DNA of 64,000 nt from Pseudomonas helvetica (lineage in GTDB: Bacteria; Pseudomonadota; Gammaproteobacteria; Pseudomonadales; Pseudomonadaceae), in NCBI RefSeq assembly GCF_039908645.1, contig NZ_CP150917.1:680501-744500 (forward strand), read 5' to 3'. This document shows, piece by piece, positions 47,263-58,085 of this stretch. Below the pieces are notes generated by a model. The model saw only the letters and a list, made by a program, of their open reading frames with translations, was not told where the DNA came from and made no database searches. Made by a program: the position numbers and the translations under genes. Every line of letters starts with the position of its first letter. The stretch's first letter is position 1.

Positions 47263-49224
47263 TTAAACCCGAAATGCCTGCACTGCCGTATGCAATTGCC
47301 CACCCAGCACCAGCAGATTCTCGCCCTGACTGCGGCCTTCACCGATACGCACCAGGTTATCCCCACCCAACTGATGAATTCGCTCGCTGTGATCGCGGAT
47401 TTCACTGACGGCGCCACTTTGTTGCGCCGTTACATCGGCGATGCGCACCGCGGTGTCGGCAATGGTCTGGATCGCCCCGACGATTTTATCCAGTGCGCCG
47501 TCAGCGGCTTGTGCCTGGCTGGCGGTGGCTTCTGCGTGCTCGACCTGGGCACGCATGCCTTCTACCGATTGTCTTGCGGCCTGTTGCAGGCCGGCAATTA
47601 ACGTCTGGATTTCTGCGGTAGCGCCGGCGGTGCGTTGCGCCAGCGAGCGAACCTCCTCGGCGACCACCGCAAAACCACGGCCCATTTCCCCGGCGCGGGC
47701 GGCTTCAATCGCCGCGTTCAGGGCGAGGAGGTTGGTCTGATCGGCAATCGAGCGAATCACCGTCAGTACGCCGCCGATGGTGGCCGACTCTTCGGCCAGA
47801 TGCTCGATCATTTGTGCGTTGCCCTGGACTTCGCCGACCAGCGCGTGCAGGCCGGTCAGGCTCAAGCCAATGACCTTTTGCCCGTGCTCGACCGCCAGAC
47901 CGGCGTGACGGCTGGCGTCGGCAGCCTGGCTGGCATCGCCGGCGACTTGCTGAATGGTCGCTTCCAGCTCACCAAGCGAGTCGCGGATCAGCGCAGTGTC
48001 GCCGGCCTGATGTTCGGCACCGCTGTGCAAGTCGCTGCTCAGTTCGGCCAATACCCGGCTGCTGCCGGCAACCTGTTCGGCGTTCAGCCGGATTGTCCCG
48101 ACCAGATCCACCAGATAAGCGCGCAGGCGATTCAGCGATTCTTGAATATCGTGCAGTTCACGGTTGGTTGCGCCGAGCTGGATGTCCCGACTGAAGTCGC
48201 CTTCAGCCCAGGTCGACAGCGCTGGCGCCAAATTGGTCAGCACCCGGGCGAGGCGACGTTGCAAGGTGTCGATCAGCAGTGCGATCAGCAGGATCAGGCC
48301 GATCATTACGCCCTGCATGAGCCGCACTTCACCCTGGATTTGCCCATGCTGCGCGCGCACGGTCGGTTCCAGCCCGGCGATGGCCTGCTGCACGGCGGCA
48401 ATTTTCAGGTGGGTAGCGGCGCTGAGGTCGGCGCGTTTCTGAATCTGTTCGCGGGTCCGGGTGAGTTCGGCGGGATAGCGACCGAGCAGGCTGGCAAGTT
48501 CGCGTTTGAAGCCGGTGCCGGCATCTTCGGCGGCGGTTTTTTCAGTGTTCTCCAGGCCCATCATCGCCGAGAAATCGTCGGTATTCGATTCTTTGCTGGC
48601 GGTCACGCCAAGCAGCGGCAGTGCTTCGATCAGCTCGGCCTGAGCGCGGATGCTGCTGACTTCACGCTCAACATCGGCCGCCAGTTCGCTGCGGCCACTG
48701 CTGACCAGTTTGTCCCGGGCCAGCGAGAGTTTGCCGACATGCTGCGAGGCAACGAGCAGCGGTGGAAGATAGGCGGCAGCGGCAGGCGTATTGGCGCTGG
48801 TGGCGTATTGGCTGAGTTGCTCCAGGCTGGCGCCCAGTTCGCGCTCGGCCTGGAGCAGCAAGGCTTGCGGATCACCCGCCAGTTTGCCGGCGGCCAACAG
48901 GTCGGTCTTGCTGAAGTCATCGAGGCTGGCAAGGCTCGGCCGCACGCTGTCAGCCAAGCCGGCCGGCAGTTCGTCGAGTTCTTTTTGCAGGGTTTCGATG
49001 GCCTGGCTGGCGCTGCTCAGGCGCAAGGCATCGCCGCTGGCCAGGTAATCCTCGACGTTACGCGCCACTTGATTTTGAAAGTGCTGCGACAGGCCCAGGT
49101 AGCGCTCCATCAACAGATAAGGACGCTCCAGGGCTTTTTGCGACCACCAGAGTGTGGCGCCGAGTGCGAGGCACACCGCGACTAGAAGCAGGGTATTGAG
49201 ATTGGTCAGCAACTTCAGGCGCAT
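47263..49224 (-). CDS. ctpL: Methyl-accepting chemotaxis protein, CtpL type
   Basis: 653 residues: membrane segment at about 7-24, a large helical periplasmic sensor (about 30-300, probably a helical bimodular domain), second membrane segment about 303-320, HAMP, and the methyl-accepting signalling domain with the hairpin motif [20 protein letters not shown]. Position between dsbD and gcbA equals PAO1 PA4844 (CtpL, inorganic phosphate taxis, from memory). Receptor type is sure; ligand is inferred from synteny. Confidence 0.82.
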   Translation of the reverse strand: MRLKLLTNLNTLLLVAVCLALGATLWWSQKALERPYLLMERYLGLSQHFQNQVARNVEDYLASGDALRLSSASQAIETLQKELDELPAGLADSVRPSLASLDDFSKTDLLAAGKLAGDPQALLLQAERELGASLEQLSQYATSANTPAAAAYLPPLLVASQHVGKLSLARDKLVSSGRSELAADVEREVSSIRAQAELIEALPLLGVTASKESNTDDFSAMMGLENTEKTAAEDAGTGFKRELASLLGRYPAELTRTREQIQKRADLSAATHLKIAAVQQAIAGLEPTVRAQHGQIQGEVRLMQGVMIGLILLIALLIDTLQRRLARVLTNLAPALSTWAEGDFSRDIQLGATNRELHDIQESLNRLRAYLVDLVGTIRLNAEQVAGSSRVLAELSSDLHSGAEHQAGDTALIRDSLGELEATIQQVAGDASQAADASRHAGLAVEHGQKVIGLSLTGLHALVGEVQGNAQMIEHLAEESATIGGVLTVIRSIADQTNLLALNAAIEAARAGEMGRGFAVVAEEVRSLAQRTAGATAEIQTLIAGLQQAARQSVEGMRAQVEHAEATASQAQAADGALDKIVGAIQTIADTAVRIADVTAQQSGAVSEIRDHSERIHQLGGDNLVRIGEGRSQGENLLVLGGQLHTAVQAFRV

Positions 49225-49276
49225 CGCGGTTCTACCAACGACAGAATGGTAAGTGCCTGAAGTTATTGCGTTTGTG

Positions 49277-50947
49277 TTACAGGGTTATGACCGAATCAGT
49301 GGATTCAGGTGAAAAAGTGGCACTTTGATTCGACGACCGCGCCGCTTGAACGCGATTGCGTCCGGCGTCCTTGGCGCGGTACAGCGCCTCGTCTGCCTGG
49401 CTGGCCATCATCAGGCTGTCGCACTCTTCATGCAGGTCCACCACGCCGGCACTGAAGGTGCACCAGAGGTCTTGCGGCTGGGCCGGGTAGTGGATCTCGG
49501 CAAAGCGCTGACGGATTTCATCGAGCACTTTATAGGCCGATTCGATATCGGTGTCGGGCATCACGATGGCGAACTCTTCACCGCCATACCGGCCGATGAA
49601 GTCGGTCTTGCGCAGGCGTTGCTTGAGAAACAGTGCCAGGCTCTTGATCACCCGGTCGCCCATGGGGTGGCCGTGGCTGTCGTTGACCCGCTTGAAATGG
49701 TCAATGTCGAGCATCGCAAAACTCAATGGCTTGTTCTCGCGGCGGGCGCGGAAGCTGCAGTCTTCGAGCAATTGCAGAATATGGGTGTGGTTATAGAGGC
49801 CGGTCAGGCTGTCACGGACCATCCGCGCCTTGAGGTTGCGCGCCCGGGCTGCTCGGTTGCGTACGGTGGTGATCAGGTGACGCGGCTTGATCGGCTTGGT
49901 CAGGAAGTCGTCGCCGCCTTCGCTCATGGCGTCGAGCTGCTTGTCCAGGTCGTCTTCGGCCGACAAGTAGATGATCGGCACGCTGACGTAACGGTCATTG
50001 TGCCGGATCACCTTGGCCAGTTCGGTGCCGGTGCAGGCCGGCATGTACATGTCGAGGATGATCAGGTCCGGCTGGAAATCCGCCAGCTCGGCCATCGCCT
50101 GAATCGGCTCGATCAAGGTTCGGGTGACGATCCCGGCGCTGTTGAGCAGGCGCTCGGTGTGCAGGGCCTGGGCACGGGAGTCGTCGATGATCAGCACTTT
50201 ATAAGGTTCGTACTGGGCGACGCAGGTCAGCACTTCGATCTTTTCCAGCAGGCTCGACGCTTCGAGGGTGCCGGTCAGAAACTCCTGGCCGCCGGCGCGT
50301 ACGGCCGCGAGGCGGGTCGGGGTGTCGGTTTCCAGCAGGCTGAAAAACAGCAGCGGCAGTTTCTGTTCCAGGCCTTCCTGGGCTTCGGCTGCCAATTGCA
50401 GGCCCATGCCGGGGCCGCTGAAGTCGACGTCCATGACAATCGCTGCCGGCAACCGCTCGACCATCGAGGAGCGAAACGCCGCCACGCTGTCCAGCGATTG
50501 CGCGCTGAGACCGAAAAACTCGAGTTGCTTGGCCAGTCGCTCGGCGCGGTCGTGATCTTGCAGCATCACGTAGATCGGCTTGCGCAGTGGCGGTAAAAAG
50601 GTTTGTTCGAGCTGGTCGCCATGCCGCAGGCCAGTGCGCGACAGGCGCTGCATCAGACGATTGAGGTCGGTGATCAGCCCGCTGCTCAGGCGTCCGCGAT
50701 TGGCGTCGACGGCTGCAAGCGACTGGCTGATGCTGTGCGCCAGGTGGGTGTGTTCGGGTTGTTCGAAACGTTCGGCGAAACGCAGCAGCCGCAGGTTCGC
50801 CTCACTCAGCTCTGCGAGGTCGGCGCCTGACCATTCACAGCGTTGCAGGCGCTGCCATATCTCAAGAATCTGACGTGCTTGATGAATTACCCGCTGGGCA
50901 AAGTGGTGCTTGAGGCGCTCACGGCTGGGGTCTTCTGGCTCGGTCAT
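49277..50947 (-). CDS. gcbA: Diguanylate cyclase GcbA (two receivers plus GGDEF)
   Basis: 556 residues: an N-terminal helical region (about 1-115), a receiver (about 125-240, Asp in VMDVDFSG), a second receiver (about 245-365, [20 protein letters not shown]) and a GGDEF domain with GGEEF at 455-459. The product-inhibition site RxxD is intact (RKTD, 446-449). It makes cyclic di-GMP; GcbA promotes initial surface attachment in P. fluorescens. Synteny matches PA4843. Confidence 0.92.
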   Translation of the reverse strand: MTEPEDPSRERLKHHFAQRVIHQARQILEIWQRLQRCEWSGADLAELSEANLRLLRFAERFEQPEHTHLAHSISQSLAAVDANRGRLSSGLITDLNRLMQRLSRTGLRHGDQLEQTFLPPLRKPIYVMLQDHDRAERLAKQLEFFGLSAQSLDSVAAFRSSMVERLPAAIVMDVDFSGPGMGLQLAAEAQEGLEQKLPLLFFSLLETDTPTRLAAVRAGGQEFLTGTLEASSLLEKIEVLTCVAQYEPYKVLIIDDSRAQALHTERLLNSAGIVTRTLIEPIQAMAELADFQPDLIILDMYMPACTGTELAKVIRHNDRYVSVPIIYLSAEDDLDKQLDAMSEGGDDFLTKPIKPRHLITTVRNRAARARNLKARMVRDSLTGLYNHTHILQLLEDCSFRARRENKPLSFAMLDIDHFKRVNDSHGHPMGDRVIKSLALFLKQRLRKTDFIGRYGGEEFAIVMPDTDIESAYKVLDEIRQRFAEIHYPAQPQDLWCTFSAGVVDLHEECDSLMMASQADEALYRAKDAGRNRVQAARSSNQSATFSPESTDSVITL

Positions 50948-51238
50948 ATCCTGACTACTAGTTAGGGTGCATGCTGAGGTCGACTGGTGGCTCTATGCTA
51001 GCACCTCTTTCCGATGCCATGAGTGTCGTACATCAATAAACTGTAAAGCGACGTTATTCAGTTCCTGACCGACTGGTCGCATAGGATCAACGCTGTGCTT
51101 CATTTATAGTGGCTGCTCGATTCGCGGCCACTGTGCGATCCACGGTCTGCCGGGCAGATTTAATCTGCTCGCGACAAAGCACGATGGAGTAGGGTTGTGG
51201 TCGAACCGACGAACTCAAGTGATTGAAAGGATATCGCC

Positions 51239-52306
51239 ATGCTGGACTGGAAGAACCGCACAGGCAGCGCGCCTGAACGTGCCGCCGAACCCAAGTCGGC
51301 AACCCGCAGCTATTTAGGTGGCCTGCTGTTCAGCCGCGCATTGGCCACCTTGATCGGCCTGTATTTGCTGGTGGTCCTCGCCGTGGGCTGGTACTGGAGC
51401 CATGAACCTGCGCTGTTCCCGGTTCAGCAGAACGCACAACTGGCCGCCGAGAAGGAAGGCAAGCAGATGGTCATCGGCTACACCACGGTCGAAACCCTCA
51501 AGACCGTCGCCGGTACCTTGCTGCACAAGCCGGGTGGCTATATTTCCAACGACCGTTTTCCACCAGGCGTGTGGCTGGACGACATGCCGAACTGGGAATA
51601 CGGGGTACTGGTGCAGGTACGCGATCTGACTCGCGCCTTGCGTAAAGATTTTGCCCGTTCGCAATCGCAATCGGCTGAAGACGCCGATCTGGCCAAGGCC
51701 GAGCCGCGTTTCAACTTCGATAACAAGAGCTGGATGCTGCCGTCCAGCGAGTCGGAGTACCAGGAAGGCATCAACTCCCTGAGCCGCTACCAGGCTCGCC
51801 TGTCCGATCCAACGCAAAAAAACGCGCAGTTCTATGCGCGTGCCGACAACCTGAACAACTGGCTGGGTGATGTCGCGACCCGTTTGGGTTCGCTGTCGCA
51901 ACGGCTGTCGGCCAGTGTTGGCCGGGTCAAGCTGAACACCGCGCTGAAAACCGAAACCCTGGCGCCGGGTCAGGTGCCGCAGGTGGATGAAGAGCGGGTG
52001 GAAACCCCTTGGCTGCAGATCGACGACGTATTCTATGAAGCGCGTGGTCAGGCCTGGGCACTGTCGCATTTGCTGCGCGCCATCGAAGTCGACTTTGCCG
52101 ATGTGTTGGCGAAGAAGAACGCCACGGTCAGCGTGCGCCAGATCATTCGTGAGCTGGAGGCCTCCCAGGAAACAGTCTGGAGCCCGATGATCCTCAACGG
52201 CAGTGGTTTCGGGATTTTGGCCAACCACTCGCTGGTCATGGCCAACTACATCTCGCGGGCCAACGCGGCAGTTATCGATTTGCGTCAATTGCTCAATCAG
52301 GGCTGA
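51239..52306 (+). CDS. DUF2333 family protein
   Basis: 355 residues with one membrane segment near 38-60 (LATLIGLYLLVVLAVGWYW) and a long soluble part (HKPGGYISNDRFPPGVWLDD, INSLSRYQARLSDPTQ). It matches the DUF2333 proteins next to gcbA and a NUDIX gene in pseudomonads (PA4842 in PAO1, from memory). A GAAAGGA site precedes the ATG. Function unknown. Divergent from gcbA; four bases from the next gene, so likely an operon. Confidence 0.88.
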   Translation: MLDWKNRTGSAPERAAEPKSATRSYLGGLLFSRALATLIGLYLLVVLAVGWYWSHEPALFPVQQNAQLAAEKEGKQMVIGYTTVETLKTVAGTLLHKPGGYISNDRFPPGVWLDDMPNWEYGVLVQVRDLTRALRKDFARSQSQSAEDADLAKAEPRFNFDNKSWMLPSSESEYQEGINSLSRYQARLSDPTQKNAQFYARADNLNNWLGDVATRLGSLSQRLSASVGRVKLNTALKTETLAPGQVPQVDEERVETPWLQIDDVFYEARGQAWALSHLLRAIEVDFADVLAKKNATVSVRQIIRELEASQETVWSPMILNGSGFGILANHSLVMANYISRANAAVIDLRQLLNQG

Positions 52307-52309
52307 GTC

Positions 52310-52879
52310 ATGGCAGATAACCTGAATGAGGCTGCGCACCGCGCGGCCTCGGACGCCGAACAGATCGCCTGGGTCGACGAGCAGGACAACCTGCTCGGTT
52401 CGCTGGTGCGCTCGGACTTGCGCGAGCGCGGGCTGATCGGGCGCGGCACTTACATCATGCTGTTCAACTCGGCCGGTGAACTGTGCGTGCATCAGCGCAC
52501 GTTCAGCAAAGCCATCTATCCGGGATTCTGGGATGTGGCGGCGGGCGGCATGGTATTGGCGACCGAAACCTACGCCGAATCGGCGGCCCGTGAACTGGAA
52601 GAAGAGTTGGGCGTCAGCGGGGTCGAGCTGACCGCCCATGATCATTTTTTCTTTGAGGACACCGGCAACCGCTTGTGGTGTTCGGCGTTTTCGGCAGTCT
52701 GGGACGGACCATTGATCCTGCAGCCGGAAGAAGTGCTTCAGGCCCGCTTTATTCCCATCGAACAGGTGATGCAGGAAATCACGCAGAAGCCTTACTGCCC
52801 GGACTCTCTGGCGGCGTTGAAGCGCTATCTGCGCGCGCGCGGGGGTGACGCTCTGAAGGGCGTCGCAAAAGATCTATAA
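52310..52879 (+). CDS. NUDIX hydrolase, YfcD-like
   Basis: 189 residues with a NUDIX fold: GFWDVAAGGMVLATETYAES followed by AARELEEELGV, giving the box GX5EX7REUXEELGU (G of GGMVLATETYAESAARELEEELGV). It probably hydrolyses a nucleotide-sugar or isopentenyl-type diphosphate; the substrate is not predictable. Start ATG lies four bases after the DUF2333 stop. Confidence 0.9.
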   Translation: MADNLNEAAHRAASDAEQIAWVDEQDNLLGSLVRSDLRERGLIGRGTYIMLFNSAGELCVHQRTFSKAIYPGFWDVAAGGMVLATETYAESAARELEEELGVSGVELTAHDHFFFEDTGNRLWCSAFSAVWDGPLILQPEEVLQARFIPIEQVMQEITQKPYCPDSLAALKRYLRARGGDALKGVAKDL

Positions 52880-52936
52880 AATGGCGCCGATTGGCTCTTA
52901 GCAAGTGCGCTTTTTGTCGTTACACTGCGCGACCTT

Positions 52937-53036
52937 TGTAGGAGCAGAGCTTGCTCGCGAAGAACGTAATGGCTCCGCGTACTGTCTGACGGCACGCGTT
53001 ATCGTTGACATCCTTCGCGATCAAGCTTTGCCCCAG
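52937..53036. repeat. Degenerate REPIN, GTAGGAGC class
   Basis: Left arm TTGTAGGAGCAGAGCTTGCT is good; the right arm CGATCAAGCTTTGCCCCAGG has several mismatches, so the element is decaying. Between the NUDIX and SUI1-family genes. Confidence 0.6.
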
Positions 53037-53141
53037 GGCTAGTTAGCCCATAGCGCTGCCCCTGCCTGAGTGGGGCTTCGCGGTCGATAGCACTTGCCAA
53101 AGTTGCTGCGACCAGTCTTTGTCCTCCCAAGAGGATTGCCG

Positions 53142-53513
53142 GTGGCCAAAAAAGCCGCATCCTTCGCCGCCCTTGGTGGCCTGGTATTTTCCACCGACGC
53201 AGGTCGACATTGCCCGGACTGTAGCCAGCCGGTGGCAGCCTGCATCTGCAAACAAACCGTTATCCCGGCCGGCGACGGCATCGCGCGCGTGCGCCGCGAA
53301 AGCAAGGGCCGGGGCGGCAAGACGGTGACCACGATCAGCGGCGTGCCGCTGGCTGAAGACGCGCTCAAGGAGCTTGCCACGACGTTGAAGAAACGTTGCG
53401 GCACCGGTGGTGCGTTGAAGGACGGGATCATCGAGATCCAGGGCGATCATGTCGAGCTACTCTTGGCCGAGCTGATCAAACACGGTTTCAAAGCGAAGAA
53501 ATCCGGCGGCTAG
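53142..53513 (+). CDS. SUI1/eIF1-family translation factor (YciH type)
   Basis: 123 residues from the GTG at 53142, preceded by GAGGA. A short Cys-containing head (HCPDCSQPVAACICKQT) precedes the SUI1 fold (RRESKGRGGKTVTTISGVPL, CGTGGALKDGIIEIQGDH). YciH/SUI1 proteins resemble eIF1 and may affect start-site fidelity; in bacteria the role is not essential. Matches PA4840 by position. Confidence 0.9.
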   Translation: MAKKAASFAALGGLVFSTDAGRHCPDCSQPVAACICKQTVIPAGDGIARVRRESKGRGGKTVTTISGVPLAEDALKELATTLKKRCGTGGALKDGIIEIQGDHVELLLAELIKHGFKAKKSGG

Positions 53514-53517
53514 CAGC

Positions 53518-53593
53518 CTCTGTGAAAACCACCCCGACTTGATGCAGTCCTGATCGATTCAGGTTGAACGTCGTCTCCATGGTTTTCACAGAG
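53518..53593. repeat. Perfect 14-base inverted repeat downstream of the SUI1 gene
   Basis: CTCTGTGAAAACCA at 53518-53531 and TGGTTTTCACAGAG at 53580-53593, enclosing 48 bases. It starts five bases after the stop codon. It may be a terminator-like end structure, a non-coding RNA or a small mobile-repeat remnant. Confidence 0.6.
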
Positions 53594-53600
53594 CCTGTTC

Positions 53601-53731
53601 TGACCGGTTTCTAAACTCAGCGCTGCAAGTGTGGTCTATCCCGCTTGCAGGCTAATCGTCATTTTTTCACTTTAGACTGCGCCAGCCCTCAACCCGGGTG
53701 GCGCTCTTTGACTTCTTTATAGGGGACTTCG
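53601..53731 (+). promoter_or_regulatory. speA leader with two hairpins
   Basis: CTGCAAG / CTTGCAG arms followed within ten bases by TTTTTTC, then a GCGCCA / TGGCGC stem just before the AGGGGAC ribosome-binding site. The first structure could terminate or attenuate transcription; polyamine or arginine control is only a guess. Confidence 0.4.
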
Positions 53732-55645
53732 ATGTCCGTACGACGCACACGCAAAGACGATGGCAGCCAATGGACAGTTGCGGACAGCCGCAGTGTTTAC
53801 GGGATTCGCCATTGGGGGGCCGGGTATTTCGCGATCAGTGACGCCGGTCGCGTAGAAGTTCGTCCGAACGGCCCGAGCAGCGCACCTATCGATCTGTTCG
53901 AACAAGTCGCACAGCTGCGCAAAAGCGGCCTGTCCTTGCCACTGTTGGTGCGCTTCCCGGACATCCTGCAGGACCGTGTCCGTCAGCTGACCGGCGCCTT
54001 CGACGCGAATATCGAGCGTCTGGAATACCAGAGCAAGTACACCGCGCTGTACCCGATCAAGGTTAACCAGCAGGAAGCGGTGATCGAGAACATCATCGCC
54101 ACCCAGAACGTCTCCATCGGCCTGGAAGCCGGCTCCAAGCCGGAACTGCTGGCCGTGCTGGCCCTGGCGCCAAAGGGCGGCACCATCGTCTGCAACGGTT
54201 ACAAGGACCGTGAGTTCATCCGCCTGGCACTGATGGGCCAGAAGCTGGGTCACAACGTGTTCATCGTGATCGAGAAAGAATCCGAAGTCGGCCTGGTGAT
54301 CGAAGAGGCCGCCTCGCTGAAGGTCAAGCCTCAAGTCGGCCTGCGGGTTCGCCTGTCGTCCCTGGCATCGAGCAAATGGGCTGACACTGGCGGCGAAAAA
54401 TCCAAGTTCGGGCTGTCTGCTGCCCAGTTGCTGTCGGTAGTCGAGCGCTTCCGTGCGGCCGGTCTGGATCAGGGCATTCGTTTGCTGCACTTCCACATGG
54501 GCTCGCAGATCGCCAACCTGGCGGACTACCAGCACGGCTTCAAGGAAGCGATCCGTTACTACGGCGAACTGCGCAACCTTGGCCTGCCGGTGGATCACAT
54601 CGACGTGGGGGGTGGCCTGGGCGTCGACTACGACGGTACCCACTCGCGCAACGCCAGCTCGATCAACTACGACATGGACGATTACGCCGGTGTCGTGGTC
54701 GGCATGCTCAAGGAATTCTGCGACGCGCAGAGCCTGCCGCATCCGAACATCTTCTCCGAGAGTGGTCGTTCGCTGACCGCTCACCACGCCATGCTGGTGG
54801 TGCAGGTCACCGACGTCGAGAAACACAACGACGACGTGCCGATGATCGAGAACAAGGAAGAGCTGCCGGAAACCGTGCAATGGCTGGTCGACCTGCTCGG
54901 CCCGACCGATATCGAGATGGTCACCGAAACCTACTGGCGCGCGACTCACTACATGAGCGACGTGGCCACCCAGTACGCCGATGGCAAGCTGACCCTGGCC
55001 GAAAAAGCCCTGGCCGAGCAATGCTACTTCGCTGTCTGCCGTCGCCTGCACAACTCGTTGAAAGCCCGTCAGCGCTCGCACCGTCAGGTGCTCGACGAAC
55101 TCAACGACAAGCTGGCCGACAAATACATCTGCAACTTCTCGGTATTCCAGAGCCTACCGGACACCTGGGCGATCGGCCAGGTCCTGCCGATCCTGCCGCT
55201 GCACCGTCTTGATGAAGAGCCGATGCGCCGTGCCGTGCTGCAAGACCTGACCTGTGACTCCGACGGCAAGATCAAGCAATACGTCGACGAGCAGAGCATC
55301 GAAACCAGCCTGCCGGTACACGGGCTCAATGATGGCGAAGACTACCTGCTGGGGATTTTCCTGGTGGGCGCTTACCAGGAAATTCTCGGTGACATGCACA
55401 ACCTGTTCGGTGACACCGACTCGGTAAACATCTACCAGAATGCCGACGGCAGCGTTTACCACGCCGGTATCGAAACCCACGACACCATCGAAGACATGCT
55501 GCGTTACGTGCACTTGTCGCCGGAAGAGCTGATGACGCACTACCGCGACAAAGTGGCCAGCGCTCGAATCAGTGCCACCGAGCGCACTCAGTACCTCGAT
55601 GCCTTGCGCCTGGGTCTGACTCGTTCGTCTTACCTGTCTTCTTGA
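53732..55645 (+). CDS. speA: Biosynthetic arginine decarboxylase
   Basis: 637 residues of the PLP fold III type. The PLP lysine is Lys110 ([11 protein letters not shown]), and [29 protein letters not shown] and the C-terminal [16 protein letters not shown] with the catalytic loop are conserved. It makes agmatine from arginine, the first step of putrescine and spermidine synthesis. A hairpin follows the stop. Synteny matches PA4839. Confidence 0.97.
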   Translation: MSVRRTRKDDGSQWTVADSRSVYGIRHWGAGYFAISDAGRVEVRPNGPSSAPIDLFEQVAQLRKSGLSLPLLVRFPDILQDRVRQLTGAFDANIERLEYQSKYTALYPIKVNQQEAVIENIIATQNVSIGLEAGSKPELLAVLALAPKGGTIVCNGYKDREFIRLALMGQKLGHNVFIVIEKESEVGLVIEEAASLKVKPQVGLRVRLSSLASSKWADTGGEKSKFGLSAAQLLSVVERFRAAGLDQGIRLLHFHMGSQIANLADYQHGFKEAIRYYGELRNLGLPVDHIDVGGGLGVDYDGTHSRNASSINYDMDDYAGVVVGMLKEFCDAQSLPHPNIFSESGRSLTAHHAMLVVQVTDVEKHNDDVPMIENKEELPETVQWLVDLLGPTDIEMVTETYWRATHYMSDVATQYADGKLTLAEKALAEQCYFAVCRRLHNSLKARQRSHRQVLDELNDKLADKYICNFSVFQSLPDTWAIGQVLPILPLHRLDEEPMRRAVLQDLTCDSDGKIKQYVDEQSIETSLPVHGLNDGEDYLLGIFLVGAYQEILGDMHNLFGDTDSVNIYQNADGSVYHAGIETHDTIEDMLRYVHLSPEELMTHYRDKVASARISATERTQYLDALRLGLTRSSYLSS

Positions 55646-55663
55646 GGTAGCGAACCGCTGTGA

Positions 55664-55714
55664 CCAGGTTGTCGGAAAATACTCCGCGTAGTGCGGAGTT
55701 TTCCGAGGACCTGG
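55664..55714 (+). terminator. Hairpin terminator after speA
   Basis: Nested arms CCAGGT / ACCTGG and CGGAAAATACTCCGC / GCGGAGTTTTCCG around GTAGT form a long stem 19 bases after the stop. The T-rich right arm can serve as the U-tract. Confidence 0.75.
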
Positions 55715-55878
55715 TACGGCATTTCTTTATTTTTGTAGAGATTTGCCGTGCCCACGCACTTTCAACGCTGTGTGGTCTTCATTTCGCGTAGGCCATTTCC
55801 TAAGTTGTACTTCGGCACTCTACTCGGCCATGTCTCTCAGCGAGAATCCCCGGCCGTCCCTCCTGTAGAGAAACGCCG

Positions 55879-57261
55879 ATGTTCGATCCCGTCAACGAGC
55901 CGTCATTTCGTCTGGAGATAGCGGGTCAGCCCCAACCCTTTGTCGTTGTCGCCTTTACCGGTTGCGAGTCCATCAGCCAGCCCTTTGTCTTTCAGCTGGA
56001 TCTGCAGTTCGATGAGCTGCGACTGGATATCGCGAGCCTGATGTTTCGCTCGGCGTACCTGGGGTTTGGAGGTGCGGGCACCGGTATCCACGGACAGATT
56101 CATGACCTTGCCCCGCTTCATGACGACGCGGTGCCGGCGCTCTGGCGTCTGTGCCTCGGGCCGAAGCTGGCCTGCCTGGCGCAACGCTGCAGCCAGCGAA
56201 TTTTCAGCGGCCTGTCAGTCCCGCAGATTCTGGTGCAGGTACTGAAAGAACACGGCATAGACGAAAAAAACTGTCGATTCGAACTCCGGAACGACTACCC
56301 CGTGCGGGAGTTTTGCACCCAGTACCGTGAGTCGGACTTGGCGTTTCTTCAGCGCCTGTGTGAGCAAGAGCGGATTCACTACCATTTTCAGCACCGCAAG
56401 CACGGTCATTACCTGATCTTTGCCGACACTCGGCGCAGTTCGTCTCCAGGTGCCGGCACACCCTTTGATAGCCAAGGCACGGCACCCGCCGTCAGGTGTT
56501 TCACGGTTCATGCTTATGCCGAAGGGGCGCATCACGATGGATTGCCGAAACTTGTCGCAGCAGGCGAAACGGACCTGCCGAACCTGCGTAGCGGCATGCT
56601 GATGGCGTTGTCGGGCCATCCGTTTGCTGACTGGAATCACCTGTGGTTGCTGACCCGGGTCGAGCATTCGGGCAGTCAGGCGCAGTTGCCGTACTACCGC
56701 AACCGCATTGATGCGATTCCCTGGGAGGCGCCGTTCGTAGCGTTTCGTCCAAGCGAGAAGCCTCGGATGAACAGCCTGCAACGTGGCTGGGTGGTCAATG
56801 TCGACGAACCTCGCAGCGACGCGGCCCAACGCATCGCCGTGCAGTTCGATTGGCTTTTTCAGGGCGAGGGTGCACGGCCCAGCCATTGTTGGCTGCCGGT
56901 CTCGCCCCAGTTGTCTACAGAGTCGGTTGCCGGTTTGACGGCGGGGGTTGAGGTCTGTGTGAGCTTTATCGAGGGCGACCCGGACCAGCCATTGATCACC
57001 GGCATATTTCGGGGGCCGCCGTTGCATGTCGACGGCGTGTTGCCTGTCGAAACCTCCCCGCCTTCAATGGCCGGGGAGGTGCTCCCGGCACGGGAGGAAT
57101 TGTCGCCCGATGATCGCCATGACTTGTTGGCATTGGTTCAGGGCAGTCAGCCCTTGGTGTTGCTGTGTTTGATACCCGGCGGGGGGAGTTTCATCCATTG
57201 CCGGCAAGCGATCTGCACCTGCCGCACAGTGGCAGGGCTTGGCCAAAGTGGTGCGGCATGA
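55879..57261 (+). CDS. Short VgrG-type type VI secretion spike protein
   Basis: 460 residues. The gp27/gp5-like core is clear: VVVAFTGCESISQPFVFQLD, QRIFSGLSVPQILVQVLKEH, FCTQYRESDLAFLQRLCEQE, then an OB-type part (GDPDQPLITGIFRGPP, about 365-380). After it, in place of a long beta-helix, there is a short tail with LCLIPGGGSFIHCRQAICTC, giving Cys430, His440, Cys441, Cys446 and Cys448. The protein forms the puncturing tip of the T6SS. It overlaps the next gene by ATGA. No structural tss genes are in the window. Confidence 0.88.
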   Translation: MFDPVNEPSFRLEIAGQPQPFVVVAFTGCESISQPFVFQLDLQFDELRLDIASLMFRSAYLGFGGAGTGIHGQIHDLAPLHDDAVPALWRLCLGPKLACLAQRCSQRIFSGLSVPQILVQVLKEHGIDEKNCRFELRNDYPVREFCTQYRESDLAFLQRLCEQERIHYHFQHRKHGHYLIFADTRRSSSPGAGTPFDSQGTAPAVRCFTVHAYAEGAHHDGLPKLVAAGETDLPNLRSGMLMALSGHPFADWNHLWLLTRVEHSGSQAQLPYYRNRIDAIPWEAPFVAFRPSEKPRMNSLQRGWVVNVDEPRSDAAQRIAVQFDWLFQGEGARPSHCWLPVSPQLSTESVAGLTAGVEVCVSFIEGDPDQPLITGIFRGPPLHVDGVLPVETSPPSMAGEVLPAREELSPDDRHDLLALVQGSQPLVLLCLIPGGGSFIHCRQAICTCRTVAGLGQSGAA

Positions 57262-58043
57262 TCGCTGCCCAGTCGGCTCAATGGCTTTTGCTGGATGTAC
57301 CAGGTTCGCCGCAGGCAGGGTGGAGCCTGCAGCAACGGTTTGCCGACGTACCGTGTTATGCGTTGTTCGAGAACACCGACCTGCATGGGTTGCGCGACCA
57401 GGGGCCGCAGTTGATCGAACTGTCGGCGCAATCGCCGCTGATGCAATGTTGCCACGACGAGCCGGCGGACTGGCCGGGGTTGCTGCTGGTCAGCTCTGCA
57501 TCCCCGGAGCAATTGCTCGGGCACCTTCGACGTATGCTCACGGTCACGTTCGGGCTTCATTACAAAGGCTTGCTCAGCTACTACAACCCCTTTATCGCCA
57601 GTTACTTTTTTGATGCCAGTGATGCCCGCGAGTTGAGCCGCTGGCTGGGGCCGATCGATAAACTGTACTGGCACGGTGGAACCTGGGAGGACCGGGCGAT
57701 CGGCAGTCTGGGTTGGTTGCATTTGGTCAATCCGCGATTGGCCGTCAGTGAACTGGCCATCGAAGACAGCCTCAGCCTTCGCCAGCAGAACAAGTTGCAA
57801 ACCTGTCTGCTGGAGCGCCATGCGTGGTACTGGAGTCGCTCGACGGGCCACGACTTTGGCACGATCTGGTCTTTTGTGCAGGAAGGACTCGAACACGGCT
57901 TCAGCGAGCAAGCTGTGCTCGATGGCTGGCTGCGATTACGTTTGCAATACCCGTCAGCCACACCCGAAGCACACCTGCCGGGGCGCACTCAGCAAGAGCG
58001 GCTCGACAGCTTGCGCAACCGCTGGCAAAGCTATCGGCCCTGA
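57258..58043 (+). CDS. DUF4123 type VI effector adaptor (Tap/TEC type)
   Basis: 261 residues from ATG at 57258, ATGA-coupled to vgrG; an earlier start would lie inside vgrG. DUF4123 features are present: QWLLLDVPGSPQ near the start, YALFENTDLHGLRDQGPQL, and the motif LLSYYNPFIASYFFDA-like central part. DUF4123 proteins load an effector onto the VgrG encoded beside them. Here no effector gene follows: the next 226 bases hold a REPIN and then a convergent MATE gene. Confidence 0.88.
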   Translation: MIAAQSAQWLLLDVPGSPQAGWSLQQRFADVPCYALFENTDLHGLRDQGPQLIELSAQSPLMQCCHDEPADWPGLLLVSSASPEQLLGHLRRMLTVTFGLHYKGLLSYYNPFIASYFFDASDARELSRWLGPIDKLYWHGGTWEDRAIGSLGWLHLVNPRLAVSELAIEDSLSLRQQNKLQTCLLERHAWYWSRSTGHDFGTIWSFVQEGLEHGFSEQAVLDGWLRLRLQYPSATPEAHLPGRTQQERLDSLRNRWQSYRP

Positions 58044-58085
58044 ACTCACCGCGTCCTGCAGGCCAAATCACGATGAAGAACTGCA

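Noticed and set aside
47088..47417. 109-residue frame between the orphan membrane protein and ctpL
   Set aside because: Its first half lies in the wrong frame of ctpL. Only the last 28 codons (from 47174) are outside, with a weak ribosome-binding site; not enough to call a gene.
47635..49185. 516-residue open frame antisense to ctpL
   Set aside because: Shadow of a chemoreceptor gene; no family match.
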